DNA of 64,000 nucleotides from Bacteroidales bacterium (GCA_017634595.1 JAGBNC010000025.1:1-64000), one strand, 5' to 3'; positions 1-8,722 are shown, counted from the first letter of the stretch. Made by a program: numbers and translations. Notes: a model not told the origin generated them from the letters alone.

Positions 1-25
1 CCGTGGTTGACGATGCAAATATAAC

Positions 26-58
26 AACTTTACTGAACAATGCAAACTTTATTGAACA
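26..58. promoter_or_regulatory. Direct repeat upstream of XRE regulator, possible operator
   Basis: Two near-identical 14-nt blocks, AACTTTACTGAACA at 26-39 and AACTTTATTGAACA at 45-58, lie 19 bp apart just before the XRE-type regulator gene. Paired sites about two helical turns apart in front of a regulator gene often bind that regulator. A loose -7-like box (GATTTTTG, 68-75) follows. The repeat is seen directly; the operator role is inference. Confidence 0.35.
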
Positions 59-91
59 TTATTTACGGATTTTTGTAAACTTTTTTAGACA

Positions 92-421
92 ATGAGAATT
101 GACAGACTTAACGTTTTGATTAAGAATAGCGCCCTTAACAAAACCCAAATCGCCGAACAAAGTGCGATTTCCCGCACTACTCTTGACAACATACTCGCTG
201 GTTCCGACGCAAAGGTTAGCACAATCGAAAATTTGTGTCGCGTCCTGGGGGTCAGCGCTTCATATTTGTTTGAGGGCGAATCAATCAGCATCGGCCAAAT
301 ATCAGGGAATGGGGCTGGCGTCAATTCTGTTAACAACGACCCAGACATTATCAACCGCTTCCTCTCCATCATAGAAGAGAAGGACCGGCAGATTTCCGAG
401 TTGATTTCAAAGTTGAAATGA
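92..421 (+). CDS. XRE-family helix-turn-helix transcriptional regulator
   Basis: A 109-residue protein whose first 65 residues form a Cro/C1-type DNA-binding domain (KTQIAEQSAISRTTLDNIL is the helix-turn-helix, then STIENLCRVLGVSASYLF). The last 25 residues (IINRFLSIIEEKDRQISEL) look like a short coiled coil that could dimerise. It is the first gene of an AT-rich group with three small proteins of unknown function, so it probably controls that group, perhaps through the direct repeat upstream. There is no Shine-Dalgarno sequence, as usual in Bacteroidota. The family is clear; the target genes are inference. Confidence 0.85.
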   Translation: MRIDRLNVLIKNSALNKTQIAEQSAISRTTLDNILAGSDAKVSTIENLCRVLGVSASYLFEGESISIGQISGNGAGVNSVNNDPDIINRFLSIIEEKDRQISELISKLK

Positions 422-434
422 AGTCACCAGACTT

Positions 435-890
435 ATGATAATATATAATGATAAATCAATCCTTGATTGCGCAGTAGCCCGTTATGTCAATTACATTCTA
501 TTGGTCGTGCTGCTTGGTTCCTCATTCGGAATCAATACCGACCTGCCGTTTATCTGGTGCTTTATCTCCCTTCCGGTTTGTATATCTCTTTCAGCCCTAT
601 TGACACATATTGCAGTAAAGAACACGGTATTCTATGTGTGGGACAAAAGCGAAGCAAACAAACGTATATTTTTCAAAGATGCCTATTTGATAGTCAGCTT
701 GTTTTTCAGTGGCTGCGTTGCTTTGAGTTTGATTGTCGGGATAAAGATGTTCAATACAGTCCAGAGCGGCTTTCGCGCTCTATTGTTTCTCCCGACCATA
801 TTATTCATAATCAACCTCCTTAATATTCCAACATTACATTATTGGCTATTTGAAGATTCACTAACAACAAAAGTAAAGCGGTTTAATTAG
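435..890 (+). CDS. Hypothetical membrane protein, about four TM segments
   Basis: A 151-residue protein I do not recognise. It has four hydrophobic stretches that look like transmembrane helices, near residues 15-35, 40-60, 75-105 and 115-135, and a basic C-terminus (KVKRFN). It starts 13 bp after the XRE regulator and uses AT-rich codons, unlike the GC-rich genes from 1811 onward, which suggests horizontal acquisition. It ends in TAG, showing that TAG works as a normal stop in this genome. With the next gene it may form a membrane pair; no function can be assigned. Confidence 0.6.
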   Translation: MIIYNDKSILDCAVARYVNYILLVVLLGSSFGINTDLPFIWCFISLPVCISLSALLTHIAVKNTVFYVWDKSEANKRIFFKDAYLIVSLFFSGCVALSLIVGIKMFNTVQSGFRALLFLPTILFIINLLNIPTLHYWLFEDSLTTKVKRFN

Positions 891-940
891 TTTGTTTTGT
901 TTGGATTGGCAGATTGGATTACAAATCATATCCTCATAAT

Positions 941-1408
941 ATGAAAACAATCAAAATACGACACTATGCTGGGAATGCTTTTGTTATGATTGCGTTGGTT
1001 CTTTCCTTCATAACAAAAGATACTGGCTGGGTCTATACATTTAGGCTTGCTGCCATCTGCTTATCTTTTATCCTGCTTTTTGAACCGGACAAGAACGAGT
1101 ATTTGAACTCCTTGAAAAAAGAGTATTTCAAACTGACCGAACGCAATTACATTGACCTGCCGACGAAGTATTTCGAGACGAAAGATATATATAGCATAGC
1201 CAGCGCCCCGACAGTTATATGTGGGCTATTGTGCGGTTACCTTTTGCGGCCAGAACTAACGGGCGTAACAGGCATCATTAGTTCCTTTATCGGCTTGGGA
1301 TTCTTTGCGTTTATGACCAATGTGCGGGATAGGGTCGGCCTCTCAGCGCGCGCACTTTCGCTTGCCAAGGAAGAAGCTGAAGAATTATTAAGAAACCAAA
1401 ATTCATAA
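941..1408 (+). CDS. Hypothetical membrane protein
   Basis: A 155-residue protein from the ATG at 941; an in-frame TTG at 914 would add nine residues but is less likely. Two N-terminal hydrophobic segments (about residues 10-25 and 30-48) are followed by a charged stretch (PDKNEYLNSLKKEYFKL). Two more hydrophobic segments lie near residues 90-105 and 110-130, and the C-terminus is acidic and helical. I know no family for it. It shares the AT-rich composition of its neighbours and lies 50 bp after the previous membrane protein, so they are probably co-transcribed. Confidence 0.55.
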   Translation: MKTIKIRHYAGNAFVMIALVLSFITKDTGWVYTFRLAAICLSFILLFEPDKNEYLNSLKKEYFKLTERNYIDLPTKYFETKDIYSIASAPTVICGLLCGYLLRPELTGVTGIISSFIGLGFFAFMTNVRDRVGLSARALSLAKEEAEELLRNQNS

Positions 1409-1433
1409 CAAGAACCGAGTTACAAAGCAACGT

Positions 1434-1745
1434 ATGAACACCAAAGAACAATTTTTAGAAGAGACCTTCAAGGTCTTGCGAGAGAACCCCGGCATCGAGC
1501 GAGCCGAGTGGGCCGACGCTATGGCCAGCTGTTATCCAAAACTCGTCAAAGAACTGCTCGGGAGCGACAGAGGAACTCTTGCAAGGCTGGAGGACTTCTG
1601 GGACTGCGAAGAATACACAGATCCCGTCACGGGCATTAGTTTGTCCATTGATGAATGGGCATCCTTCTTTGCCGGGAACAATGCAAACTGGATATACGAT
1701 GAATTAAGGCTCAAGATTCAGCAATTAACGGCCCTTGTCCCTTAA
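1434..1745 (+). CDS. Hypothetical small soluble protein
   Basis: A 103-residue acidic protein without signal peptide or membrane segment. It has aromatic-rich blocks (LEDFWDCEEYTDPVTG and SIDEWASFF) but no motif I recognise. It starts 25 bp after the previous gene and closes the AT-rich group. The strongly expressed-looking peptide transporter gene follows after a 65-bp gap. Coding status is supported by the full-length open frame, the spacing and a plausible protein composition. Function unknown. Confidence 0.55.
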   Translation: MNTKEQFLEETFKVLRENPGIERAEWADAMASCYPKLVKELLGSDRGTLARLEDFWDCEEYTDPVTGISLSIDEWASFFAGNNANWIYDELRLKIQQLTALVP

Positions 1746-1810
1746 TCGTCCCCCAAAGATTTAGAAAATACTATAAACAATTAATAATTAAATACATAGG
1801 AGAAATATCT

Positions 1811-3493
1811 ATGTTCAAAGGACAGCCTAAAGGCTTATTCGCTCTGGCACTCGCCAACACCGGCGAGCGCTTTGGCTACTACACAATGCTAGCCATATTC
1901 CTGCTTTTCCTGCAGGCCAAATTCGGTTTCTCCGCCGCTGCGGCGGGGCAGTTTTACGCCATTTTCCTCGCGGCCGTGTATTTCATGCCGGTCATAGGAG
2001 GGTGGCTCGCCGATAAAATTGGTTTCGGCAAATGCGTCATCACCGGCGTTTGCGTCATGTTCACAGGTTATCTGTGCCTTGCCATCCCCACCGATGCATT
2101 TGCTGCAAGAGGCTTCGCCCTTGCCCTCATGATTGGAGCACTGCTGCTGATTGCAGTAGGCACCGGATTGTTCAAGGGCAACCTGCAAGTGCTTGTAGGA
2201 AATCTTTATGACGATCCGAAATACGCAGCAAAGAGAGATTCGGCATTCAGCCTGTTCTACATGGCCATCAACATCGGCGCCATGTTCGCACCTACTGCAG
2301 CCACCGCCCTTACCAACAGCCACCTGGCCAAGGCCGGCCTTATCTACAAGGCCGACATCCCTGCTCTCGCCCACCAGTACCTCGGCGGCACCCTTGCCGA
2401 TACCGGGATTCTCGAGAGCCTCAAGGCAGCCATGCCCGGCTCCAACATCGCCGCAATGGACCTGGGCACATTCAGCCAGTACTACATTAACAATCTTTCT
2501 ACCGCATATAACCTCGGATTCGCAGTCGCCTGCGTGTCCCTGATAGTATCTATCGCCATCTATCTCAGCTGCCGCAGCTGGTTCAAGCATGCCGACGTCA
2601 ACGCCAAGCAGGCCAAGACATCGGAGGGAGCACCCGTTGCCGAGCTCACCCCCAAGCAGACGAAAGACCGCATCACAGCCCTCATCTGGGTATTCGCAGT
2701 AGTCATCTTCTTCTGGATGGCGTTCCACCAGAACGGCTCCTCGCTGACCTATTTTGCACGTGATTATACTCAGACCACAGTGACAGGTCCGCTCAAGATA
2801 GGCTTCAACATCTGGGCTCTCGCCCTGATTGCCGTATCGGTGTACACTCTCTTCAGCACCTTCCAGTCAGAGACCGCCAAAGGCAAGACCATCAGCGGCG
2901 TAGTGACCGTGGCCCTGTGGGTCGGCGCATTCCTTCTCTACAATGGAATGGATCCTCAGATCAGCATTCTGCCCCAGCAGTTCCAGCAGTTCAATCCTTT
3001 CTTCGTCGTGGCCCTCACACCTATTTCTATGGCTATCTTCGGAGCGCTTGCCAGCAAAGGCAAGGAGCCTTCGGCGCCGAAGAAGATCGGTCTCGGAATG
3101 TTCGTCGCTGCACTCGGTTATCTCATCATGCTCGCTGCGTCCAAAGGCCAGCCGGCTCCGTCGGAACTTATCAACGTGGGCGGCGTATCACCTGACCCCG
3201 TCGTGCCTACCTATCTGATTTCCACCTACTTGGTTCTCACTTTCGCTGAGCTGCTGCTCTCCCCTATGGGCATCTCGTTCGTGTCCAAGGTAGCACCTCC
3301 CAAATACAAAGGTCTCATGATGGGTCTGTGGTTTGCAGCCACCGCAATAGGCAACTACCTCAGCTCCATTCCTTCCATGCTCTGGAACAATGTACCCCTC
3401 TGGGTCAACTGGTGCGTCCTCATGGCCCTGTGCATCATTTCCGGAGTCGTCATGTTCTCAATGCTTAAGAAACTCGAAGCAGCAACCGCATAA
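1811..3493 (+). CDS. dtpT: POT/PTR-family proton-dependent peptide transporter
   Basis: A 560-residue inner-membrane protein of the proton-coupled oligopeptide transporter family, which imports di- and tripeptides. The N-terminus (GERFGYYTMLAIFLLF) carries the family's ExxERFxYY-type helix-1 motif. The second signature, FYMAINIGAMFAP, lies near residue 147. Twelve to fourteen hydrophobic segments are visible. The start follows a purine-rich AGGAG. It is the first gene of a packed operon that continues with a secreted protein (2-bp gap), a TIGR02757 protein, a P-loop kinase, TldD and TldE. Peptide import beside the TldD/E protease pair hints at a shared peptide-handling role, but that link is inference. 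The gene symbol follows the family, not proven orthology. Confidence 0.9.
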   Translation: MFKGQPKGLFALALANTGERFGYYTMLAIFLLFLQAKFGFSAAAAGQFYAIFLAAVYFMPVIGGWLADKIGFGKCVITGVCVMFTGYLCLAIPTDAFAARGFALALMIGALLLIAVGTGLFKGNLQVLVGNLYDDPKYAAKRDSAFSLFYMAINIGAMFAPTAATALTNSHLAKAGLIYKADIPALAHQYLGGTLADTGILESLKAAMPGSNIAAMDLGTFSQYYINNLSTAYNLGFAVACVSLIVSIAIYLSCRSWFKHADVNAKQAKTSEGAPVAELTPKQTKDRITALIWVFAVVIFFWMAFHQNGSSLTYFARDYTQTTVTGPLKIGFNIWALALIAVSVYTLFSTFQSETAKGKTISGVVTVALWVGAFLLYNGMDPQISILPQQFQQFNPFFVVALTPISMAIFGALASKGKEPSAPKKIGLGMFVAALGYLIMLAASKGQPAPSELINVGGVSPDPVVPTYLISTYLVLTFAELLLSPMGISFVSKVAPPKYKGLMMGLWFAATAIGNYLSSIPSMLWNNVPLWVNWCVLMALCIISGVVMFSMLKKLEAATA

Positions 3494-3495
3494 TC

Positions 3496-4596
3496 ATGAA
3501 GCGTTTCCTCAGTATCATAGCAAGCATCTTCATCGGTGCAGCCGCTCTTGCGACAGAACTGCCGGATTCGGTTTACGTGGCTGTGAAAGACGGTCACGTG
3601 CAGGGCATCGCCCTCGACAGGGAGAAAGGTTACATGTACTTCTCCTTCACAAGTTCATTCATCAAGACCGACCTGCAGGGCAACATCCTTGGCACCATCA
3701 GCCGCATTCAGGGACATCTCGGGGCCATGACCATGGGCCCGGACGGCCGCGTGTACGCTTCGCTTGAATGTAAAGACGATGTTATCGGACAAGGCATCTC
3801 CAAGCGTCTCGGCGTAGAGAACCTCAGCCACGAGAATTCTGTATTCTATATTGCCATAATTGATGTGGATCGCATAGACCGCATAGGCATGGATCCGGAG
3901 AAAGACGGAGTCATGACCACCGTCTGCATACGGGAGGCATGCAAGGACTATGTCGGGCACACTTATGGCTGCTCCGGGATTGACGGAGTGACCTTCGCCC
4001 CCGGTATGGGCAAATGCAGCAAGAAACTGTACCTCTATGTAGCTTATGGAATCTACGGCGACAATGCCCGCACCGACAACGACAACCAGGTGCTGCTGTG
4101 CTATGACATCAAGAACTGGAAACGCAAGTACGAAACTCCAGTGGTGTTCGGGACCGTTCCCACGAACGGCCCCGAGAAACCGCTGCATAAGTATTTCATA
4201 TATACGGGCAACACCACCTGGGGCGTACAGAACCTCGGCTATGACGCCCACACCGGCCGCATCTTCATGGCCGTGTACAAAGGCAAGAAAGCTCAGTACC
4301 CTAACTATCCCCTATTCTCCATTGACGTGGCGCAGAAGCCAAGGAAAGCAATTCCCTCGGGCCTGAGCGAGCGTCACGAGACCTTGCAACTTTCGCAAGA
4401 CGGTCTCTTCGATCAGGCGAGCGGCGTGCGTGGATGGCAGTTTAAATGGGGTTCTACCGGGCTCTGCCCGCTCGGAGACGGACTTTGGTACATATCCGAG
4501 AACCATAAGGACAAGGCGACCGGCATACAGAGCTGCACGGCGCGGCTCTATCGCTGGACAGGCCTTGGAGACCAACCGTTTAAAGCAGCTAAATGA
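3496..4596 (+). CDS. Secreted hypothetical protein, possible beta-propeller
   Basis: A 366-residue protein with an N-terminal signal peptide (RFLSIIASIFIGAAALA). The mature part has repeated strand-turn patterns such as VQGIALDREKGYMYFSF and LGAMTMGPDGRVYASL, which resemble blades of a beta-propeller like those of SMP-30 or NHL proteins. No catalytic motif is evident. It starts 2 bp after the peptide transporter and overlaps the next gene by 4 bp, so it is translated within the operon. It probably sits in the periplasm or on the surface. The fold is a guess from the repeat pattern; the function is unknown. Confidence 0.7.
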   Translation: MKRFLSIIASIFIGAAALATELPDSVYVAVKDGHVQGIALDREKGYMYFSFTSSFIKTDLQGNILGTISRIQGHLGAMTMGPDGRVYASLECKDDVIGQGISKRLGVENLSHENSVFYIAIIDVDRIDRIGMDPEKDGVMTTVCIREACKDYVGHTYGCSGIDGVTFAPGMGKCSKKLYLYVAYGIYGDNARTDNDNQVLLCYDIKNWKRKYETPVVFGTVPTNGPEKPLHKYFIYTGNTTWGVQNLGYDAHTGRIFMAVYKGKKAQYPNYPLFSIDVAQKPRKAIPSGLSERHETLQLSQDGLFDQASGVRGWQFKWGSTGLCPLGDGLWYISENHKDKATGIQSCTARLYRWTGLGDQPFKAAK

Positions 4597-5285
4597 CTCG
4601 CAAGACAGTAGAACAGATGATAGCGTGGGCCGAGCAGTACAACGACCCGCGCTATTTCGAGGAAGACCCGCTGGCTTTTCCGAAGGAATTCGTGCGCAGG
4701 GGCTCATCCCTGCAAGATATCGAGATTGCCGCCGTATTCTCCTCTCACCTCGCCTGGGGGCGAAGGTCCATGATTGTACGCGACTGCACCCGACTTTTCG
4801 ACGAGATGGAGTGGAGGCCCTACGACTACGTCATGGCTGGATCGTATCGCGATGACGAGACTTCACTGCACCGTACTGTAAAATGGAGCGAGGCTGCCGG
4901 CATATGCGGCCGCCTGCGCGAGTGGTACACATGGCACAAGAGCCTGGAAAGCCTTTCGGCCAAGGAAATCCGCGCCATTGTGTTCAGGCGCAAGGAGGAC
5001 CCCTCCGCTCCCGACAAGAAAATCAACCTCATGCGAAGGTGGCTGGTACGGCGTGACGGCAAAGTGGACCTGGGACTCTGGACTAACACTGACCCAGCAT
5101 CGCTACTGGTTCCTCTCGATGTCCACGTACATGCCCAGGCAAGCGCACTGGGCCTGACCAAAAGACGTTCCAAGGACATGAAGACAGCCTTGGAAATAAC
5201 AGACCGTTTCCGCGAGATATGGCCTGAGGACCCCCTGCTCGGCGATTTCGCTTTATTCGGTTACGGGGTAACTCACAGTAAATAA
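4593..5285 (+). CDS. TIGR02757 (DUF2400) family protein
   Basis: A 230-residue cytoplasmic protein matching TIGR02757/DUF2400, common in Bacteroidota and of unknown function. Recognised features are the N-terminal YNDPRYFEEDPLAFP, the block LQDIEIAAVFSSHLAWGRRSMI, NLMRRWLVRRDGKVDLGLW near the middle and PLDVHVHAQASALGLTKR near the C-terminus. Those last blocks resemble the helix-hairpin-helix side of DNA glycosylases, but I cannot confirm the catalytic residues. The start ATG overlaps the previous stop by 4 bp and the stop overlaps the next ATG (TAATG), so translation is coupled in the operon. Confidence 0.85.
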   Translation: MTRKTVEQMIAWAEQYNDPRYFEEDPLAFPKEFVRRGSSLQDIEIAAVFSSHLAWGRRSMIVRDCTRLFDEMEWRPYDYVMAGSYRDDETSLHRTVKWSEAAGICGRLREWYTWHKSLESLSAKEIRAIVFRRKEDPSAPDKKINLMRRWLVRRDGKVDLGLWTNTDPASLLVPLDVHVHAQASALGLTKRRSKDMKTALEITDRFREIWPEDPLLGDFALFGYGVTHSK

Positions 5286-5863
5286 TGCCGCGACTTTTCA
5301 TCCTCTCGGGATGCAACGGTGCCGGGAAAACCACTGCGTCTTACTCATTTCTTCCGGAAATCCTTGACTGCCACGAATTTGTCAATTCCGACGAGTTCGC
5401 CAAGAGCCTGTCGCCCTTCGACCCTTCGTCGGCATCGGTGTCGGCCAGCCGATACATGCTCATGCGAATACAGTACCTGCTCGACCAATGCGCCGATTTC
5501 AGTATCGAGACCACGCTGGCCACCAGGTCGCTGGTATCAATAATCAGACAGGCCAAGGAAAAAAATTATAAAATCACCCTGATTTACCTCTGGCTGCAAA
5601 GCCCCGAACTTGCTATCCAGCGGGTGCGCAGCCGCGTTGCGAGCGGCGGGCACAATATACCTGAGGAGGTGCTCCGGAGACGATACAAAATGGGGATCTC
5701 ATATCTGTTCAATACCTACATGTCGCTATGTGACAACTGGATAATTGCAGACAATACCCATCCGCCTTTCACCGTGATAGCTGAAGGCAACAGCGAGCGT
5801 ACGCTGATCAAGGACGACGTCACGTTCAAGAAAATCAGGAAACTGCTTGAAGATGAACAATAA
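5285..5863 (+). CDS. Zeta-toxin-like P-loop kinase
   Basis: A 192-residue nucleotide-binding protein with a Walker A motif (GCNGAGKTT, about residues 9-17) and the zeta-toxin landmark IETTLATRS near residue 77. Zeta toxins phosphorylate UDP-N-acetylglucosamine and are normally neutralised by a small epsilon antitoxin. No antitoxin-like gene is next to this one. Instead it is translationally coupled to a TIGR02757 gene and overlaps tldD by 11 bp, inside what looks like a housekeeping operon. It may therefore be a domesticated kinase rather than a toxin. Family assignment is fairly firm; substrate is unknown. Confidence 0.75.
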   Translation: MPRLFILSGCNGAGKTTASYSFLPEILDCHEFVNSDEFAKSLSPFDPSSASVSASRYMLMRIQYLLDQCADFSIETTLATRSLVSIIRQAKEKNYKITLIYLWLQSPELAIQRVRSRVASGGHNIPEEVLRRRYKMGISYLFNTYMSLCDNWIIADNTHPPFTVIAEGNSERTLIKDDVTFKKIRKLLEDEQ

Positions 5864-7259
5864 ACTGGATCTGTTCGGGCTGACCCGGACACAACTTCGC
5901 GCCATAGTGAATGAAGGATTGAAGGGAGGAAGTTGGTGCGATTTATATTTTGAACAGACAATATATAACGACCTGCTGCTCCGCGACTCCGTAGTAGCTT
6001 CCGGTGGATTCCACCTCGACTACGGCTGCGGCATAAGAGTGCTTAACGGAGAGAAGACAGGCTACGCATATTCGGAGTCTACCGATTTCAACTCGCTCAT
6101 GGATGCCGCCAGGGCTGCAACCGCCGTAGCCGGCAAGCCCGGTTCTTTCAAAGCCGGGACTACCCCTGAGCCATCTCATGACGCTCCATACTTAACAGAG
6201 CTGGAATGGGACGGAGCCGACAAAAAAGAGCTCGCCGCCTGGCTCGGCAAGCTCGAGAGCGCGATCCGGAGCCGTGAAGGACGCACGGCCAAAGTCATAG
6301 CGTTGCTATCATGGTCAACAAGCGACATCCTGATGTACAACTCCCTAGACCAGCTCTGCTCAGACAGGAGGCCGCTTGGGAACGTGACGGTCACGACCAT
6401 ATTCAGCCAGTCCGGCAGTACCGAACAAAGGAATGTCTCGCGAAGCTTCCGATGCGGACGGGAAATGCTCACGGACAAGCTGATAGAAGAGCTTGCCAAC
6501 GAGGCGGTCGCAGGTCTGGACGACAGTTTCGCAGCGCGCCGTCCCAAAGGAGGCCGCATGCCGGTGGTCATGGCGGCAGGAGCCTCCGGAATTTTGCTCC
6601 ACGAGGCCATGGGACATGCATTTGAGGCCGATTTCAACCGCAAAGGGCAGTCGATTTTCTGCGACCGCATGGGCAAGCGCATCTGCAAGAAGGGCATCAA
6701 CATTGTGGACGATGCCACCATCCCCGGCAACCGCGGGTCAATGATGTACGACGACGAAGGCGTACCGGGTCAGAAGACCTACATGGTGCGCGACGGAGTG
6801 CTGAACTCATATCTGCATGACAGGATTAGCGCAGCATGGTACGGCGTCTCCCCTACCGGCAACGGACGCAGGGAGTCTTTCCGCTACAACCCCATCCCGC
6901 GCATGCGCACAACATACATGGAAAGCGGCACTGACGGCACCCTGCAGGACTTGATATCAAGCGTACGGAAAGGCATATACGTAGATAAGTTCGCCAACGG
7001 TGAGGTCAAGATAGGCGAGGGCGATTTCACGTTCTACGTCAACCGCGGATACCTGATCGAGAACGGACGCCTGACCATGCCCGTCAAGGACATCAACATA
7101 ATAGGCAACGGCCCCAAAGCGCTGGCCGACATAGAAGCTGTAGCCGGTGACCTCAAGATTGACAACGGCACCTGGACCTGCGGCAAAGAACAGAGTGTTG
7201 CCGTGTCCTGCGGCATCCCCAGCGTACTTATAAAGAATCTGACAGTAGGAGGAGAATGA
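5853..7259 (+). CDS. tldD: TldD metalloprotease subunit
   Basis: A 468-residue protein of the TldD/PmbA family. TldD and TldE form a heterodimeric zinc protease that in Enterobacteria cleaves unfolded peptides, matures microcin B17 and helps degrade CcdA. The metal-binding motif is HEAMGHAFEAD near residue 250, which marks this as the catalytic TldD subunit. The ATG at 5853 is preferred over an in-frame TTG at 5847. It overlaps the kinase gene by 11 bp, and its stop overlaps the tldE start (ATGA), so the two subunits are coupled. No RiPP precursor is visible nearby, so the substrate is unknown. Confidence 0.92.
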   Translation: MNNKLDLFGLTRTQLRAIVNEGLKGGSWCDLYFEQTIYNDLLLRDSVVASGGFHLDYGCGIRVLNGEKTGYAYSESTDFNSLMDAARAATAVAGKPGSFKAGTTPEPSHDAPYLTELEWDGADKKELAAWLGKLESAIRSREGRTAKVIALLSWSTSDILMYNSLDQLCSDRRPLGNVTVTTIFSQSGSTEQRNVSRSFRCGREMLTDKLIEELANEAVAGLDDSFAARRPKGGRMPVVMAAGASGILLHEAMGHAFEADFNRKGQSIFCDRMGKRICKKGINIVDDATIPGNRGSMMYDDEGVPGQKTYMVRDGVLNSYLHDRISAAWYGVSPTGNGRRESFRYNPIPRMRTTYMESGTDGTLQDLISSVRKGIYVDKFANGEVKIGEGDFTFYVNRGYLIENGRLTMPVKDINIIGNGPKALADIEAVAGDLKIDNGTWTCGKEQSVAVSCGIPSVLIKNLTVGGE

Positions 7260-8602
7260 TTACACAGGAAGAGAAAGAATTGGCGCGTGAGTGCCTGGGC
7301 TTCGCTATCGAAGCCGGTGCCAAGGATGCACGTATCACACTCACAAAGAGCACGGAAGACCTCATCGCGACGCTCGACGGCGAGGTCGATAAAGTAACCC
7401 GTTGCGCCGACCGTTCGCTCAGCATTGCGGTCTTTGCCGGCGGCAGCTTCGGCAGCTTTTCCAGCAACAAGATAGAAAGAGACAGTCTGCGCTGCTTCAT
7501 AGGCGATGCCGTACGAACAGTAAAAATGCTTGCGGCCGACCCGTTCCGGCGCCTGCCGGATACGGAGCGCTACTGCAGACAGGCACTCAGCGGACGCGAA
7601 ATGGAAATCTATGATGATGCCTATGCAGGGATCAGCTCCGATTTCCGCAGACGCGCTGCGCTGGATGCTGCAGTATTCGGGAAAGAGTCTGCCGTGCTTC
7701 CCGGAGGAGCAGCGCTGATATCCGAAGAAGGCGAATACAGCGACTCCGAATATGACGTCTATGTAGTAGATACTCAAGGGCTTGAGTGCCGCCACACCGA
7801 GACCTCGTTCGACTATGGAGTAGAAGTGACGATACAAGACGCCGGCGGCAACAAATACAGCGACTACTGGTGGACAGCCTCGCCTAAGCTCAAGGACTTC
7901 GACCCTTCGGAATGCGGACTCACAGCTATCAGAAGAGCATGCTCACAGATTGGATCGGAGCCATGCCAAAGCGGGAAGTACAATATGGTAGTAAGCGCCA
8001 ACGTGGCCTCGCGGCTCGTCAGCCCTCTGCTGAACGCTCTCAATGCATACTCTATCCAGCAAGGAAACTCTTTTCTGGTCGGCAGCATGGACAAATGTCT
8101 GTTCTCCGAGCGTCTGACCATAATTGACGAGCCCTGGCGCAAAGGCGAATCCGGTTCCAAGCTATTCGATTCGGAAGGCGTGGTCACATGCGAAGCTCCG
8201 ATTGTCGAAGGGGGCACGGTAAAGCGCTACTTCGTCAACACTTACATGTCCGGGAAGCTGGGGATGCCGCCCACAGGAGAAGATGCCGTGCGTCCCCGTC
8301 TGTGCGCAAGCCCTCAACCTGGCCTCGACTGCGACTCCCTCATGGAGCTTTGCGGCGACGGCATATTGGTCAACGACTTCAACGGCGGCAACTGCAATAT
8401 GGCAACGGGCGATTTTTCCTATGGTATTTCGGGGCAACTGTTCCGGAACGGCAAAGCAGTACAGCCGGTCAGCGAAATGCTAATCACGGGGAACTTCTTG
8501 TCGCTGTGGAAGAATCTCATTGCAGCAGGCGAAGACTACCGTTCGTGCGCTACCAAGCTCATCCCTTCCCTTGCTTTCTCAGGAGTAGATTTCAGCGGGT
8601 AA
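7256..8602 (+). CDS. tldE: TldE/PmbA, non-catalytic partner of TldD
   Basis: A 448-residue PmbA/TldE-family protein, the partner that completes the TldD active-site cavity. It lacks the HExxxH motif, as expected. Its C-terminal blocks (NCNMATGDFSYGISGQLFRNG, then PVSEMLITGNFLSLWKNL) are typical of the family. Its ATG overlaps the tldD stop. It is the last gene of the operon that begins at 1811. A stem-loop follows at 8614-8633 but lacks a T-tract on this strand, so it may only partly terminate the operon. Confidence 0.9.
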   Translation: MITQEEKELARECLGFAIEAGAKDARITLTKSTEDLIATLDGEVDKVTRCADRSLSIAVFAGGSFGSFSSNKIERDSLRCFIGDAVRTVKMLAADPFRRLPDTERYCRQALSGREMEIYDDAYAGISSDFRRRAALDAAVFGKESAVLPGGAALISEEGEYSDSEYDVYVVDTQGLECRHTETSFDYGVEVTIQDAGGNKYSDYWWTASPKLKDFDPSECGLTAIRRACSQIGSEPCQSGKYNMVVSANVASRLVSPLLNALNAYSIQQGNSFLVGSMDKCLFSERLTIIDEPWRKGESGSKLFDSEGVVTCEAPIVEGGTVKRYFVNTYMSGKLGMPPTGEDAVRPRLCASPQPGLDCDSLMELCGDGILVNDFNGGNCNMATGDFSYGISGQLFRNGKAVQPVSEMLITGNFLSLWKNLIAAGEDYRSCATKLIPSLAFSGVDFSG

Positions 8603-8606
8603 CAAC

Positions 8607-8633
8607 AAAAAAAGGCGTCGCAGCAGCGACGCC
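8607..8633 (-). terminator. Rho-independent terminator of tRNA-Glu
   Basis: A perfect 8-bp stem GGCGTCGC/GCGACGCC (8614-8621 and 8626-8633) with loop AGCA is followed on the - strand by seven T residues (8613-8607). It begins 4 nt beyond the tRNA CCA end, as expected for an intrinsic terminator of the tRNA transcript. On the + strand it follows tldE but has no T-run. Confidence 0.8.
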
Positions 8634-8636
8634 TCT

Positions 8637-8711
8637 TGGTAGTGGGTAGGAGAATCGAACTCCTATTGCGAGATTGAGAATCTCGAGTACTAACCGTTAT
8701 ACGAACCCACC
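8637..8711 (-). tRNA. tRNA-Glu (anticodon CTC)
   Basis: On the - strand the sequence folds into a full cloverleaf. The acceptor GGTGGGT pairs with ACCCACT (first pair G-U), the anticodon stem CGAGA/TCTCG encloses the loop TTCTCAA with anticodon CTC, and the T-arm is AGGAG-TTCGATT-CTCCT. The CCA end is encoded at 8639-8637. It decodes GAG. It lies between the tldE gene and a divergent secreted oxidoreductase gene. Confidence 0.95.
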
Positions 8712-8722
8712 GATTGGGAGTG

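Noticed and set aside
1889-2728. Long open frame (279 codons) on the - strand
   Set aside because: It lies fully antisense to the POT transporter gene. The protein has no recognisable pattern and reflects codon bias of the true gene.
8614-8633. Terminator of the tldD-tldE operon on the + strand
   Set aside because: There is no T-run after the stem on this strand; the T-run lies on the - strand after the tRNA.
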